DNA from: Bradyrhizobium sediminis
GTDB lineage: Bacteria; Pseudomonadota; Alphaproteobacteria; Rhizobiales; Xanthobacteraceae
NCBI RefSeq assembly: GCF_018736105.1
Contig: NZ_CP076135.1
Coordinates: 3,904,001-3,968,000, forward strand
DNA length: 64,000 nt
Direction: 5' to 3'
Positions 1 to 8,461 of this stretch are shown one piece after another; the stretch's first letter is position 1, and the number at the start of each line of letters is the position of its first letter. The notes under the pieces were generated by a model that saw only the letters and a list, made by a program, of their open reading frames with translations, ran no database searches and had not been told where the DNA came from. Both the position numbers and the translations under genes were made by a program.

Positions 1-1001
1 CCGTCAGTCTTGCCGCCGGTCTTTTTCAACGCCTCATAGATCATGTGGATGCCGTCATAGCCGCTCACCGCCATGAAGCCCGGACGATTGCCGTACGCCT
101 TCTTGTAGGCGGCAACGAACTCCTTGTTCATCGCGGATGGATGCGCGGCGGAGTAATGATGCGCGGTAACGGCGCCGAGCGCGGCGTCACCCATGCCGTT
201 CAGGAGATCATCGTCCATCACGTCGCCGGGGCCGATCACCCTGATGCCCGTCTTGTCGAGGCCGCGCTCGGCATATTGCTTCATGAAGTTGCCGCCCTGC
301 CCGGCCGGCACGAACACAAACACGGCGTCGGGCTTGGAATCCTTCATCCGCTGCAGGAACGGCGCGAAGTCGGGATTGGCCAGTGGCACCTTGACCTCTT
401 CGACGATCTGGCCGCCGCCGGCGGTGAAATTCTGCTTGAAGAAATTCAGCGCGTCGTTGCCGGGCGCGTAGTCGGAGGTCAGCGTCGCGACTTTCTTGAT
501 GCCGTTCTTGGCGGCCCAGTCGCCGATGATGGTGGAGGACTGCGCCAGCGTGAAGCTGGTGCGCACGATGTAGGGCGAACGCTCGGTGATGATCGAGGTG
601 CCCGCCGCCATCACGATTTCCGGGATCTTGGCCTGCGTCGCCAGCGGCGCCACTGCAAGGGCTGCAGGGGTAACGCCGAAGCCGGCGATGAAACTGACCT
701 TGTCGTTGACGATCAGCTCCTGGGCGATGCGCTTGGTGTTATCGGGAACCGCACCGTCGTCCTTCAGAATGATCTCGATCTTCTTGCCGGCGACGGTGTC
801 GCCCTTCTGCTGCATGTAGAGCTTGACCGCATTGTCGATCTGCTTGCCAGTCGACGCCTGGCCGCCGGTCATCGGCAGGATCAGGCCGACCTTCACGCTC
901 TCCTGCGCCTGCGCCGGCGCCCAAACCGTCGCCAAACCAAACGCGCCGGCAACGGCAATGCCGGCTGCGGCCTGCGACAACATCTGACTGCGAATGGACA
1001 T
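1..1001 (-). CDS. Branched-chain amino acid type ABC transporter substrate-binding protein (3' end outside window)
   Basis: Periplasmic ligand-binding protein of the Liv/type I fold. The frame is open from an ATG at 1001 to the window edge, so the C-terminus is missing (about 333 codons seen). The start is preceded by a good ribosome site (AGGGGAG, 6 bases away). The first 32 residues form a signal peptide ending in an alanine-rich AQAQ site. The mature protein opens with VKVGLILPMTGG, the usual first strand of this family. A later stretch, VIGPGDVMDDDLL, and the YDGIHMIYEAL helix also match the family. It stands apart from the liv operon at 11.8-18.8 kb and its ligand cannot be told. Confidence 0.9.
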   Translation of the reverse strand, partial: MSIRSQMLSQAAAGIAVAGAFGLATVWAPAQAQESVKVGLILPMTGGQASTGKQIDNAVKLYMQQKGDTVAGKKIEIILKDDGAVPDNTKRIAQELIVNDKVSFIAGFGVTPAALAVAPLATQAKIPEIVMAAGTSIITERSPYIVRTSFTLAQSSTIIGDWAAKNGIKKVATLTSDYAPGNDALNFFKQNFTAGGGQIVEEVKVPLANPDFAPFLQRMKDSKPDAVFVFVPAGQGGNFMKQYAERGLDKTGIRVIGPGDVMDDDLLNGMGDAALGAVTAHHYSAAHPSAMNKEFVAAYKKAYGNRPGFMAVSGYDGIHMIYEALKKTGGKTD

Positions 1002-1298
1002 GAACGCTCTCCCCTGATCGGTTTCGTGCTTTGAACCGAGCCTCTGCCTTTTGCCGTACCATAACCCAGATTTTGCAACCATATGTCGGCGCGGCATGAC
1101 GTCTTATACCGGCACGGCATGGCGAGCCAGCGGCGCGGCGTTTCCAATCGCAACGATGGGTAGCTGCGCCATCCCCCGCTCCCCGGAGCGACGGCAAAGG
1201 CTGGCCGGGGTCACATGGGCGCACAGAGGTACTATGGTACGCCGCGGCGCTTCGGCAACCACGTGCCGCTTCAAGCACCCGCCGTTGGCGGCGTGCCG

Positions 1299-1862
1299 CT
1301 AGCTGTGCGACACGACCTGGTCGACACCGATGCCCTGCCCGCGCAGGGTGGCCCAGATCAGCCTGAGGTCGCCTGCAAGACTTTGGGTCCGAACATATCG
1401 CGCATCGATTTCGGCGAGACGATTGGCGTCCGACATATCGACGCCGTTGACCTGCGCCAGCCCGGTGATGCCGGGCCGCACTGCGAGAACTCCCAGCTTT
1501 CGCCGCGCCTCGACGAGATCGGTTTGCGACGGCAGGCAGGGCCGGGGACCGACCAGACTCATGTCGCCGGTCAGAACGTTGCAGAGCTGTGGAAGTTCAT
1601 CGATCTTGAAGCGGCGGAGATGTTCGCCGAGCGGCGTAACCGACCTTGCCTCCACTTCATGCGTCGGGAGGTTCGCCGTCCCCGCGTACATCGTCCGCAA
1701 TTTGTAGCAGGTGAACAGGCGCCCGCCTTTTCCGACGCGAACCTGAGCAAAGATCGCCGGCCCCGGACTCTGGAATCGAATGACGACGATGATCATCAGC
1801 AGGATTGGCCAGGCACACAGAAGAAACAGAGCGCTCGCCAAGACGTCGATCAAACGCTTCAT
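1299..1862 (-). CDS. Undecaprenyl-phosphate sugar-1-phosphate transferase (bacterial sugar transferase family)
   Basis: Small monotopic phosphoglycosyl transferase of 187 residues, the size of the catalytic-domain-only members (WbpL-unrelated; PglC/WreU type). It begins MKRLIDVLASALFLLCAWP, one membrane-inserted helix, and continues with the family motifs KLRTM (about residue 55), RRFKIDELPQL (about 85) and SLVGPRP (about 103). These enzymes move sugar-1-phosphate from a UDP-sugar to undecaprenyl phosphate at the inner face of the cytoplasmic membrane, the first step in building a polysaccharide repeat. The gene lies 7 bases after the WbpV-like reductase, which suggests the pair makes and uses UDP-QuiNAc or UDP-FucNAc. 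The substrate is inference. Confidence 0.9.
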   Translation of the reverse strand: MKRLIDVLASALFLLCAWPILLMIIVVIRFQSPGPAIFAQVRVGKGGRLFTCYKLRTMYAGTANLPTHEVEARSVTPLGEHLRRFKIDELPQLCNVLTGDMSLVGPRPCLPSQTDLVEARRKLGVLAVRPGITGLAQVNGVDMSDANRLAEIDARYVRTQSLAGDLRLIWATLRGQGIGVDQVVSHS

Positions 1863-1869
1863 CTATCGA

Positions 1870-2823
1870 TCACTTTTCAATCACTCCGATTCGAGCGTCG
1901 TTGAGGGACGCCCTCACCATGGCACGCAGACCGGCTTTCGTCTCGACCCGGGGCGACCAGCCGGCCTTCCGAAGATTGGCCGAACTTGCCACCAGTTCCC
2001 GGCCGATCCGGTCCCAAAGCGCATGGCGTCCGGCGGCAATGACCATCGCCCTGACCGCCAGGGGAGGAATCGAAATGAGCCGCGGCGGACGCCCGGCCGC
2101 CTCGCGCAACGTCGTCAGCATTTCCGCTAGCGTAATCGGCTCTTCATCACAAACGATAAAAGTCTGGTTCAGCGTCCCGGGGCCGTCGAGGCACACCATG
2201 ATCGCCTGCACCAGGTTTTCTATTGAAAGAAGCGAGCGCTGATTTCTGAAGGCGCCGAAGGGCAGCGGCACCGGCAGGGCCGCGATGCGCAGGATCAGGG
2301 CGATATTGGCCTTGGCTCCCGGGCCATAGATAATGACCGGCCTCAGAATCGTGAACGGCACGCCCGAGCGCCGGATTTCCTCCTCTGCTGCGAGCTTTGC
2401 CCGATCGTAGGCGGTGATGGGCCCCGGCTCGTCGTCCTCGGTGACGACGTGATCGGCGGCGGATCCGGTCTGCGCGCCGATCGACGACATGAAGATCAAG
2501 CGTTTGATCCCCTGCCGGCTGCATGCCTGCGCCAGATTTGCCGTCGCGACACGATTGGCCCTGGCATAGTCGCCGCTGTCTGCGTTGCTGCGATGCGCGA
2601 TGGCCGCGAGATGCACGACGATGTCGATGCCGTCGAGGAACGGCACCCAGTCGACCTCGCTCTCCAGATCGGGCAATCGCATCCATTCGATACGGTCTTG
2701 ATCTGCAACCTTGGTTCGGCGGCGCGACGCCGCCCTGACGCTATGGCCTGCCTTTGCCAGTGCAGCGGTGACAGCCGAGCCAATGAAGCCCGAAGAGCCG
2801 GTGACCAGTATTCGAAATGACAT
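1870..2823 (-). CDS. WbpV-like NAD-dependent nucleotide-sugar epimerase/reductase
   Basis: Extended SDR protein of 317 residues when started at the ATG at 2823 (an in-frame start 30 bases upstream would add ten residues before the Rossmann strand). GSSGFIGS is the dinucleotide loop, SSIG carries the catalytic Ser and YDRAK is the YxxxK pair near residue 145. The stretch LPVPLPFGAFRNQRSLL near residue 205 is typical of WbpV/WreQ-type enzymes, which reduce UDP-4-keto-6-deoxy-GlcNAc to UDP-QuiNAc or UDP-FucNAc. Placement immediately before an initiating sugar transferase supports that role. The exact C4 stereochemistry cannot be read from the sequence. Confidence 0.82.
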   Translation of the reverse strand: MSFRILVTGSSGFIGSAVTAALAKAGHSVRAASRRRTKVADQDRIEWMRLPDLESEVDWVPFLDGIDIVVHLAAIAHRSNADSGDYARANRVATANLAQACSRQGIKRLIFMSSIGAQTGSAADHVVTEDDEPGPITAYDRAKLAAEEEIRRSGVPFTILRPVIIYGPGAKANIALILRIAALPVPLPFGAFRNQRSLLSIENLVQAIMVCLDGPGTLNQTFIVCDEEPITLAEMLTTLREAAGRPPRLISIPPLAVRAMVIAAGRHALWDRIGRELVASSANLRKAGWSPRVETKAGLRAMVRASLNDARIGVIEK

Positions 2824-3049
2824 CCCTCGTCCTGAAATCAGAGTTCCCGCCAAAGTTCACTCAGCGGAAAGACTCATCCTATGATAAGGTTCCGTAGTTC
2901 CGTCAACAACCGCAATCGCCGGAAGTGTATTTAGCAACAAATACAGATCAATGACTTCCCAAGCCGGTTGATTCTGCCGGCGCGAGATCAACCGCACCGG
3001 GCTAAACCCCGCGTTAATTCACCGCTTAAGGATGCGAAGTTCCTCAGAT

Positions 3050-3328
3050 ATGCGTTCTGGCTTTCACCGTCTCGGCATCGTCCTGGCCACTATGCTCCCG
3101 GCGCTCAGCCTTGGCGGCTGCGGAACCATCAACGAGAAGCTCGCGGCCGGCATGAGCGACACAATTCCGCAATGGGCCGGTGGCTTGCCGCGGGATGCGC
3201 CGCCTCGCCCCGGAACCGCGGAATATGACGCTTTCATGCAAGAGCGCGAAAGGAAGCGGCTGGAACCCGCCGCCGCAAGGGACGACACAGGCAAAGCTGG
3301 CACGTCGTCATCGGAACCCGTGCGTTAG
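3050..3328 (+). CDS. Small predicted lipoprotein
   Basis: About 92 residues from the ATG at 3050; an ATG at 3032 would add six residues but has no suitable spacing for a ribosome site. The protein has a basic start (MRSGFHR), a hydrophobic stretch and SLGGC, a reasonable lipobox that puts Cys near residue 25. The rest is polar, with a proline-rich part (PRDAPPRPGTAEYDAF) and a charged tail. It is presumably anchored in the outer or inner membrane. Function unknown; similar short lipoproteins are common in Bradyrhizobium-like genomes. Confidence 0.6.
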   Translation: MRSGFHRLGIVLATMLPALSLGGCGTINEKLAAGMSDTIPQWAGGLPRDAPPRPGTAEYDAFMQERERKRLEPAAARDDTGKAGTSSSEPVR

Positions 3329-3467
3329 CATCGGGACCGCATCGACGTTCTCAATCGCAATTGATCAACCGGCGAAAATCCGCTTAACAATTGTGCGCAT
3401 GCGCTGACCTTCTATAAGTGCAAATTCTCCTCTTGCAGGAGAGCGCGATTCGATTGTTGCCTCGCGG

Positions 3468-4361
3468 ATGGGCCAGACGGACTTGGACCAGGTGGACTTG
3501 GAAAAAAACGAGGACCGCAAACCAGGCAGTCTGGTCATCGGCGGCACGGGACTGGTCGGCGGTTACATCGTCGAAAATCTCGTGCGCCGTGGCGAACGTC
3601 CGTTTGCCTTGTCGAGGTCGCAACAAAACAGGCCGGGCGTCGACTGGTTTTGCGGCGATCTGGCGAAGCCGGACACACTGCAATTCCCGCCGTTTGCCAC
3701 GCTGTATTGCACCGCCGACGCCGTGCTACTCGCCGGAGCACTGCCCCGATTGTTCAATCCAGGATTGCGACGAATTGTCGCCTTCAGTTCGACCAGCGTG
3801 CTCACCAAGCAGGACACCGAGGTCGTCAGCGAGCGGGACACCATCCGAAAGCTCGCCGAGGCCGAGAAGAAGATCGCCGCCGCCTGCGAGCAGCGCAATG
3901 TCGGCTGGACGATATTGCGTCCCACATTGATCTACGCTCCGGGCCGCGACACCAACATCACACCGTTGTCGCGACTTATTCGCAGGTTCGGATTCATGCC
4001 GCTGGTAGGCGGGGCACCCGGTTTGCGGCAGCCGGTGCATGCGGAAGATCTGGCGATCGGAGCGATCGCCGCCGCCGCGAGTCCTGCGGCGCTCAACAGG
4101 TTCTATTCGCTGCCGGGCGCCGAGACGCTCACCTACCGGGAGATGATCGGTCGGCTGTTCGATGCCCTGCGGCTGCCGCGGCGCACGATCTGGGTGCCTC
4201 CTCTGCTGTGGCGGGCCGGTTTCATGCTGGCGAAGCCGCTGTTCCCGGGCGCCAATGTCGCGATGGGTATCCGCATGATGAAGGACATGACTTTCGACTC
4301 CACACCTGCGGTCCGCGACTTCGGCTGGAATCCGCGAGCCTTCAATCCGGTGTTCGATTAG
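3468..4361 (+). CDS. NAD(P)-binding SDR-family epimerase-like protein
   Basis: 297 residues. After about 20 polar residues comes SLVIGGTGLVGGYIV, a clear Rossmann dinucleotide loop. FSSTSV is the strand that carries the catalytic Ser/Thr in SDR enzymes, and WTILRPTLIYAPGRDTNI matches the substrate-domain start of nucleotide-sugar epimerases. No YxxxK pair is visible at the expected place after FSSTSV, where the sequence is charged and helical (RDTIRKLAEAEKK). It may be a divergent NADH-flavin or ubiquinone-assembly type member rather than a sugar epimerase. It converges with purU. Confidence 0.75.
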   Translation: MGQTDLDQVDLEKNEDRKPGSLVIGGTGLVGGYIVENLVRRGERPFALSRSQQNRPGVDWFCGDLAKPDTLQFPPFATLYCTADAVLLAGALPRLFNPGLRRIVAFSSTSVLTKQDTEVVSERDTIRKLAEAEKKIAAACEQRNVGWTILRPTLIYAPGRDTNITPLSRLIRRFGFMPLVGGAPGLRQPVHAEDLAIGAIAAAASPAALNRFYSLPGAETLTYREMIGRLFDALRLPRRTIWVPPLLWRAGFMLAKPLFPGANVAMGIRMMKDMTFDSTPAVRDFGWNPRAFNPVFD

Positions 4362-4381
4362 CGCGCTTTAGCGCCGCCCAG

Positions 4382-5245
4382 TCAGTCCATGAACACCACG
4401 GTCTTGCGGCCGTTGAGGATCACGCGATCCTCCAGATGATGACGCATGGCGCGGGCCAGCACGCGGCGCTCGATGTCGCGTCCCTTGCGGACCAGATCCT
4501 CGGGGGTATCGCGATGGCTGATGCGCTCGACGTCCTGGTCGATGATCGGGCCTTCATCGAGCGCGCTCGTGACGTAATGCGCGGTGGCGCCGATCAGCTT
4601 GACGCCGCGCTCGTGCGCCTGGTGGTAGGGGCGCGCGCCCTTGAACCCCGGCAGAAACGAATGGTGGATGTTGATACAACGTCCCGACAGCTTCGCCGAC
4701 ATCTCGTCCGACAGGATCTGCATGTAGCGCGCCAGCACCACGAGGTCGGTTCCGGTGTCGCCGACCAGCTTCCAGATCGCCGCCTCCTGCTCGCGCCTGG
4801 TCTCCTTGGTCACCGGCAGATAGTGAAATGGAATCTCGCCGAAATCGAGATTGCTGTAGGTTTCGCGCGGATGGTTGGAGACGATCGCGGTCGGGATCAT
4901 CTCGAGTTCGCCGGTGCGCCAGCGATACAGGATATCGGCGAGGCAATGGTCGGATTTCGAGACCAGCAGCATGACCCGGCGGCGGGTGGCGCGGTCGCGC
5001 ATCTGCCAGTCCATGCCGAAGCGCTCGGCGATCGCGCCGAAACCGGTCTGCAGCGCCTGAAGATTGACCGCGAGATCGGCGGCGTTGAACACCACCCGCA
5101 TGAAGAAATGACCGGTCTCGACGTCATTGAACTGCTGGGCGTCGAGGATGTTCTGCCCGTTATGGGCAAGGAACGTCGATACCGCCGAAACGATGCCGGG
5201 ACGATCCGGGCAGGACAGGGTCAAGACGAACTGATGATCGGGCAT
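4382..5245 (-). CDS. purU: Formyltetrahydrofolate deformylase
   Basis: 287 residues, full length. It hydrolyses 10-formyl-THF to formate and THF, balancing one-carbon pools in the cytoplasm. Residues 5-80 form an ACT-type regulatory domain beginning [17 protein letters not shown]. The C-terminal two thirds is the formyltransferase-like hydrolase domain with [20 protein letters not shown] (catalytic His), GATAHYV and [11 protein letters not shown] (catalytic Asp region). No neighbour belongs to the same pathway. It converges with the SDR gene and its start is close to the divergent hemD-like gene. Confidence 0.96.
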   Translation of the reverse strand: MPDHQFVLTLSCPDRPGIVSAVSTFLAHNGQNILDAQQFNDVETGHFFMRVVFNAADLAVNLQALQTGFGAIAERFGMDWQMRDRATRRRVMLLVSKSDHCLADILYRWRTGELEMIPTAIVSNHPRETYSNLDFGEIPFHYLPVTKETRREQEAAIWKLVGDTGTDLVVLARYMQILSDEMSAKLSGRCINIHHSFLPGFKGARPYHQAHERGVKLIGATAHYVTSALDEGPIIDQDVERISHRDTPEDLVRKGRDIERRVLARAMRHHLEDRVILNGRKTVVFMD

Positions 5246-5384
5246 GGGCGGACTTGGTCACTTCTCGGGACGAGGGCGGGACGCGATTTGCGGGCCCTGC
5301 TCTATCACCGGCAGAGCCCTTGCGCCAATCCCGGCCGAGGCGCCATGATGAACAAACAACAGGCGACCGGCGTTAGAGCGGAAC

Positions 5385-6227
5385 ATGGCTGACAGGCTGA
5401 ACGGCTATCGCATTCTCATCCTGGAAACCCGCGAAGAGGCGCAGTTTTCGCGCCTGCTGGCTGAACAGGGCGCGGACGTGTTGCAATGCCCGATGTTCAC
5501 CATCCATGACGCGCCGGATTCCGCGCCTGTCGAGGCCTGGATTCGCCGTTTCATCGACAAGCCGTGCGACGACATGGTGCTGATGACCGGCGAAGGCCTG
5601 CGTCGGCTGATGAAGGTCGTCCGGCGGATAGGCGTCGAGCGGGAATTCATCGCAGCGCTCGGCAAGACCCGCAAATTCGCACGCGGCCCGAAGCCCGGCC
5701 GGGCGCTGCGCGAGATCGGATTGGAGCCGCAGGTGACGACGGAGAAGCCGACCTCGGAAGGCATCGCCGAGATGCTGTCGCGCGTCGATCTCAAAGGCCA
5801 TCGCCTCGGCCTGCAGCTCTATCCGGACAAGGACCATGGCGCGCTGATCGGCGCGATCAAGGCGCAGGGCGCCGAGGTCGATACCGTGCTGCCTTACGTC
5901 TATGACGCACAGGCCGCCGACGCCAACATCGTCACCGCGATCGACGAAATGGCGCAGGGCCGGGTCGACGCGATCGCGCTGACCAGTTCGGGCCAGGTTC
6001 GCCGGCTCGTCGAGGTCGCGCGGGCGCACGGATGTGAGCAGCGATTGCGCGAGGGGCTGGCGCGGACACCGATCGCTTCGGTCGGGCCGGTGGTTTCCGA
6101 CGAACTCAAATCGCTGGGCTTGCGTACCGACATCTCGCCCGCCAACGAGGCCTTCTTCATGAAGCCGCTGATCTCGGCGATGGCGACGGCGCTCGGAAAG
6201 ACCTCGCCGCGCAACCCGGCCCGCTAG
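5385..6227 (+). CDS. hemD: Uroporphyrinogen-III synthase family protein
   Basis: 280 residues, the usual two-domain HemD length. It would cyclise hydroxymethylbilane to uroporphyrinogen III, the branch point of heme and siroheme synthesis. YRILILETREEAQFSRLL starts domain 1, DMVLMTGEGLRRLM and AIALTSSGQVRRLVE are the two interface strands, and TPIASVGPVVSDELKSLGL near residue 225 is the characteristic C-terminal motif. HemD proteins are poorly conserved, so a HemD-like paralogue is possible. About 180 bases of its 3' end (from 6043) are repeated, diverged, at 7134. Confidence 0.85.
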   Translation: MADRLNGYRILILETREEAQFSRLLAEQGADVLQCPMFTIHDAPDSAPVEAWIRRFIDKPCDDMVLMTGEGLRRLMKVVRRIGVEREFIAALGKTRKFARGPKPGRALREIGLEPQVTTEKPTSEGIAEMLSRVDLKGHRLGLQLYPDKDHGALIGAIKAQGAEVDTVLPYVYDAQAADANIVTAIDEMAQGRVDAIALTSSGQVRRLVEVARAHGCEQRLREGLARTPIASVGPVVSDELKSLGLRTDISPANEAFFMKPLISAMATALGKTSPRNPAR

Positions 6228-6688
6228 AATAGAGCACAACGGGTTGGGCTTGAATCGATTTGCCGCAAGCGCGAAGCACCCACGATCTGGTGCCCCGGAC
6301 GCGGCGCAGCGCCTACCACTGGGCCTCTACAAAAATCGCGAAAACAACCCCATGCAAAGTAAGACGTGGGCGCTGGAGGCCTTGAATCCCGCGAAAACAT
6401 TTTGACACGTCGGGCAAATCAGCGGCACTATTGCATCATCACGCAATTTCTAAATGCTCACGGCCCGACAACGGGATATTTGGCGCGACTGCAGGTTAAA
6501 AATCCGTTCGATAATTGAAGTCCGTAGGATGGGTTGAGCGTCCGCGTCCGCTGAAGCTCAACCCGGCGAAGGTGGAAGCGAAACCCATCGAGGCAATCGC
6601 GACATGCGATGGGTTTCGCAAGGGCTCAACCCATCCTACGGGCTGCCTGACGGAACGATCAATGTTGGAAGAATAACAGGTCCCTAAC
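6228..6688. other. Non-coding stretch between hemD and a small low-GC gene
   Basis: 461 bases with no convincing gene. It holds a nested inverted repeat at 6523-6640, entered separately. Upstream of that is AT-richer sequence with the run ATTTTGACACG near 6401-6411 and scattered direct half-repeats. It looks like intergenic material carried with the duplication of the hemD 3' end rather than an ordinary spacer. A promoter for the small gene at 6689 cannot be fixed. Confidence 0.5.
6523..6640. repeat. Extragenic nested inverted repeat
   Basis: A 17-base arm, CGTAGGATGGGTTGAGC (6523-6539), is matched exactly by its reverse complement at 6624-6640. Inside lies a second perfect pair of 13 bases: GCGAAACCCATCG (6578-6590) and CGATGGGTTTCGC (6607-6619). 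The transcript of either strand would fold into a long stem with an inner hairpin. Elements with the core GTAGGATGGGT are scattered through many proteobacterial genomes as extragenic palindromes. That identification is from memory of the family, not from a search. Confidence 0.8.
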
Positions 6689-7039
6689 ATGAGCGCGAAT
6701 AGACCGCTCCGTAGCGAAGAAATAGAACTGATCACCGCTATGATAAGCGAGAGCCCCAAAGGGAATCAGCTTGTTGGCTCATTGTCCGAGCGTCTCGTTG
6801 AAGACATGAAGGATGGAGGCATGGGTAGCCTGCGGTTCTCTAACACAGAACGGCGCATTCGAAAATTCGGAAAGAAGATTGCAGAAGCAGAGTTTGACGA
6901 TGAAGACGGGGTATTGGTAAGCGCAACGATCAACGTCGATGATTCTGGAACGCTATTTGAACTAGATATCTGGAAAGTCGATTTTTCTCCCTTGAAACGA
7001 TATCCAAAATTTGTTGATATTCGCAAAATACCAATCTGA
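6689..7039 (+). CDS. Small hypothetical protein, DUF6984-like
   Basis: 116 residues, acidic and probably cytoplasmic, with no signal or membrane segment. RPLRSEEIELITAMI at the start, then KDGGMGSLRF, DDEDGVLVSATINVD and LFELDIWKVDFSPLKRYP give a compact alpha/beta pattern. I associate this with the DUF6984 family, whose role is unknown. Codon use is clearly more AT-rich than in the flanking genes, and the gene lies between hemD and a duplicated piece of hemD, so recent acquisition is likely. Small orphan proteins in such positions can be immunity proteins, but nothing here proves that. Confidence 0.65.
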   Translation: MSANRPLRSEEIELITAMISESPKGNQLVGSLSERLVEDMKDGGMGSLRFSNTERRIRKFGKKIAEAEFDDEDGVLVSATINVDDSGTLFELDIWKVDFSPLKRYPKFVDIRKIPI

Positions 7040-7095
7040 CTTGGCTTGCTTTGTGTACTCGAGGCAGTTGTGGTGGAGGCAATTGCGGTGACAGC

Positions 7096-7125
7096 AATTA
7101 CGGTGACAGTGCTGTCACCGTAATT
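7096..7125. repeat. Perfect 14-base palindrome
   Basis: AATTACGGTGACAG (7096-7109) and CTGTCACCGTAATT (7112-7125) are exact reverse complements separated by two bases. A degenerate partial copy, AATTGCGGTGACAG, precedes it at 7081-7094, so the unit GGTGACAG occurs in tandem. It sits between the stop of the low-GC gene and the hemD fragment. It could act as a terminator-like hairpin or be a REP-type element. Units with GGTGACAGTGC are known to me as dispersed repeats in several proteobacteria. Confidence 0.75.
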
Positions 7126-7133
7126 TGAGGACC

Positions 7134-7324
7134 GGTTGCGCGAGGCGCTGGCGCGCACGCCGATCGCCTCGGTCGGGCCGGTGGTGTCCGACGAGTTGAA
7201 ATCCCAAGGTCTGCGCACGGACATCTATCCCGCCAACGACGCCTTCTTCATGAAGCTGCTGATCTCGGCGATGGCGGCGACACTAGGCAAGACTTCGCCG
7301 CGCAACGCGGCCAAAGCCCACTGA
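7134..7324 (+). pseudogene. Duplicated 3' fragment of hemD
   Basis: The reading frame from 7136 encodes a protein end beginning LREALARTPIASVGPVVSDE. It matches the last 59 residues of the hemD product at 50 positions and then ends with a different short tail and TGA at 7324. DNA similarity starts at about 6043/7134 and runs about 180 bases. There is no proper start codon or ribosome site, and the preceding domain is absent, so it is a remnant and not a gene. The level of divergence indicates a copy from another allele or strain, or an old duplication. Confidence 0.85.
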
Positions 7325-7335
7325 AGGCCTGCCGG

Positions 7336-8313
7336 CTACTCCACCCTGGCCCCCGCGAACTTCACCACCTTGCCCCATTTTTCGGTTTCGTCCGCCACCA
7401 GCTTTCCGAAATCGGCAGCCGAGCCCGGCAGCAGGATGGCGCCGATTTCGGTGAACCTGGCCTTCGCCGCGGGATCGGCGAGGATCGCGTTGACGGCCTT
7501 GTTGAGCGTCGCGACGATTTCGGGAGACGTGCCCTTCGGCGCGGCGAGGCCGTACCAGGCGCTGGCTTCGTAACCGGGCAGGAAATCGGCCACCGTGGGC
7601 AGGTCCGGCAAAACGTCCGACCGTGTCGTGCTGGTGACCGCGAGGCCGCGCAGCTTGCCTGACTTGATGTGCTCGGCGCAGGTCGGAACGTTGTCGAACA
7701 TGACCTGCACCTGCCCTGCGATCAGGTCGGTGAGCGCCAACGCTCCGCCGCGATAGGGCACGTGGACCATGTTGATGCCGGTGAGCATCTTGAACAGTTC
7801 ACCCGACATATGAATGGTCGAGCCGTTGCCGGACGACGCCATGTTGAGCTTGCCGGGATTGGCCTTGGCATAGGCAATCAGTTCGGGGATCGATTTGACG
7901 GGAACCGACGGGTTCACCACCACCGCGTTCGGAAAACGAATGATGCCTGCGATCGGTTCGACATCGCGCAGGAAGTCGAAATTGAGTTTTTCGTAGAGCG
8001 TGGCGTTGATGGCGTTTGCCGGCGCCACGAGCAGGAGGGTGTACCCGTCAGGCGCTGCGCGCACGACCGCCTCGGTGGCGATATTGGTGCCGGCGCCCGC
8101 CCGGTTCTCGATGACGAATGACTGACCGAGCCGCTCCGAGAGCCACTGTCCCATCAGACGCGCGGTCATGTCAGCCGAACCGCCGGGAGGATAACCGACG
8201 AGCAGGCGAATCGGGCGCGATGGATAGCTTTGCGCCCATGCGTTTCCGGAAACGGCCGGCAGCAGGGCAGCCCCGGCGGCCAGATGCAAGAATTGACGAC
8301 GCGGTAGTCTCAT
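7336..8313 (-). CDS. Tripartite tricarboxylate transporter type substrate-binding protein (Bug/TctC family)
   Basis: 325 residues from the ATG at 8313. The N-terminus PRRQFLHLAAGAALLPAV carries a twin-arginine type signal, ending near AWAQ. The mature protein has the family hallmarks YPSRPIRLLVGYPPGGSADM, FVIENRAGAGTNIATEAV, GYTLLLV and HVPYRGGALALTDLIAGQVQVMF. Such periplasmic proteins bind carboxylates and related acids and serve TctAB permeases. No tctA or tctB is present nearby, which is common for Bug proteins in this group. Ligand unknown. It converges with the hemD remnant. Confidence 0.93.
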   Translation of the reverse strand: MRLPRRQFLHLAAGAALLPAVSGNAWAQSYPSRPIRLLVGYPPGGSADMTARLMGQWLSERLGQSFVIENRAGAGTNIATEAVVRAAPDGYTLLLVAPANAINATLYEKLNFDFLRDVEPIAGIIRFPNAVVVNPSVPVKSIPELIAYAKANPGKLNMASSGNGSTIHMSGELFKMLTGINMVHVPYRGGALALTDLIAGQVQVMFDNVPTCAEHIKSGKLRGLAVTSTTRSDVLPDLPTVADFLPGYEASAWYGLAAPKGTSPEIVATLNKAVNAILADPAAKARFTEIGAILLPGSAADFGKLVADETEKWGKVVKFAGARVE

Positions 8314-8461
8314 GACGCCTCCCCCGAACAAAACCTTGGCCGGCGGCTCAGCAGTCCCTTTGGAACGATGCGGCCGCGCTCATTATGCCTTGTGGCACGA
8401 GCGTACATGCGGCCGGGCGCATCTTACAAGCTGGATAAACGACACTTGCCCGGAGGGTCGA

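Noticed and set aside
3650..5392. 580-codon open frame on the plus strand
   Set aside because: It runs through the SDR gene and antisense to purU, is Arg/Ala-rich and has no family features; it is a GC-driven shadow.
7136..7324. A 62-codon gene
   Set aside because: It is the duplicated end of hemD without start signals.
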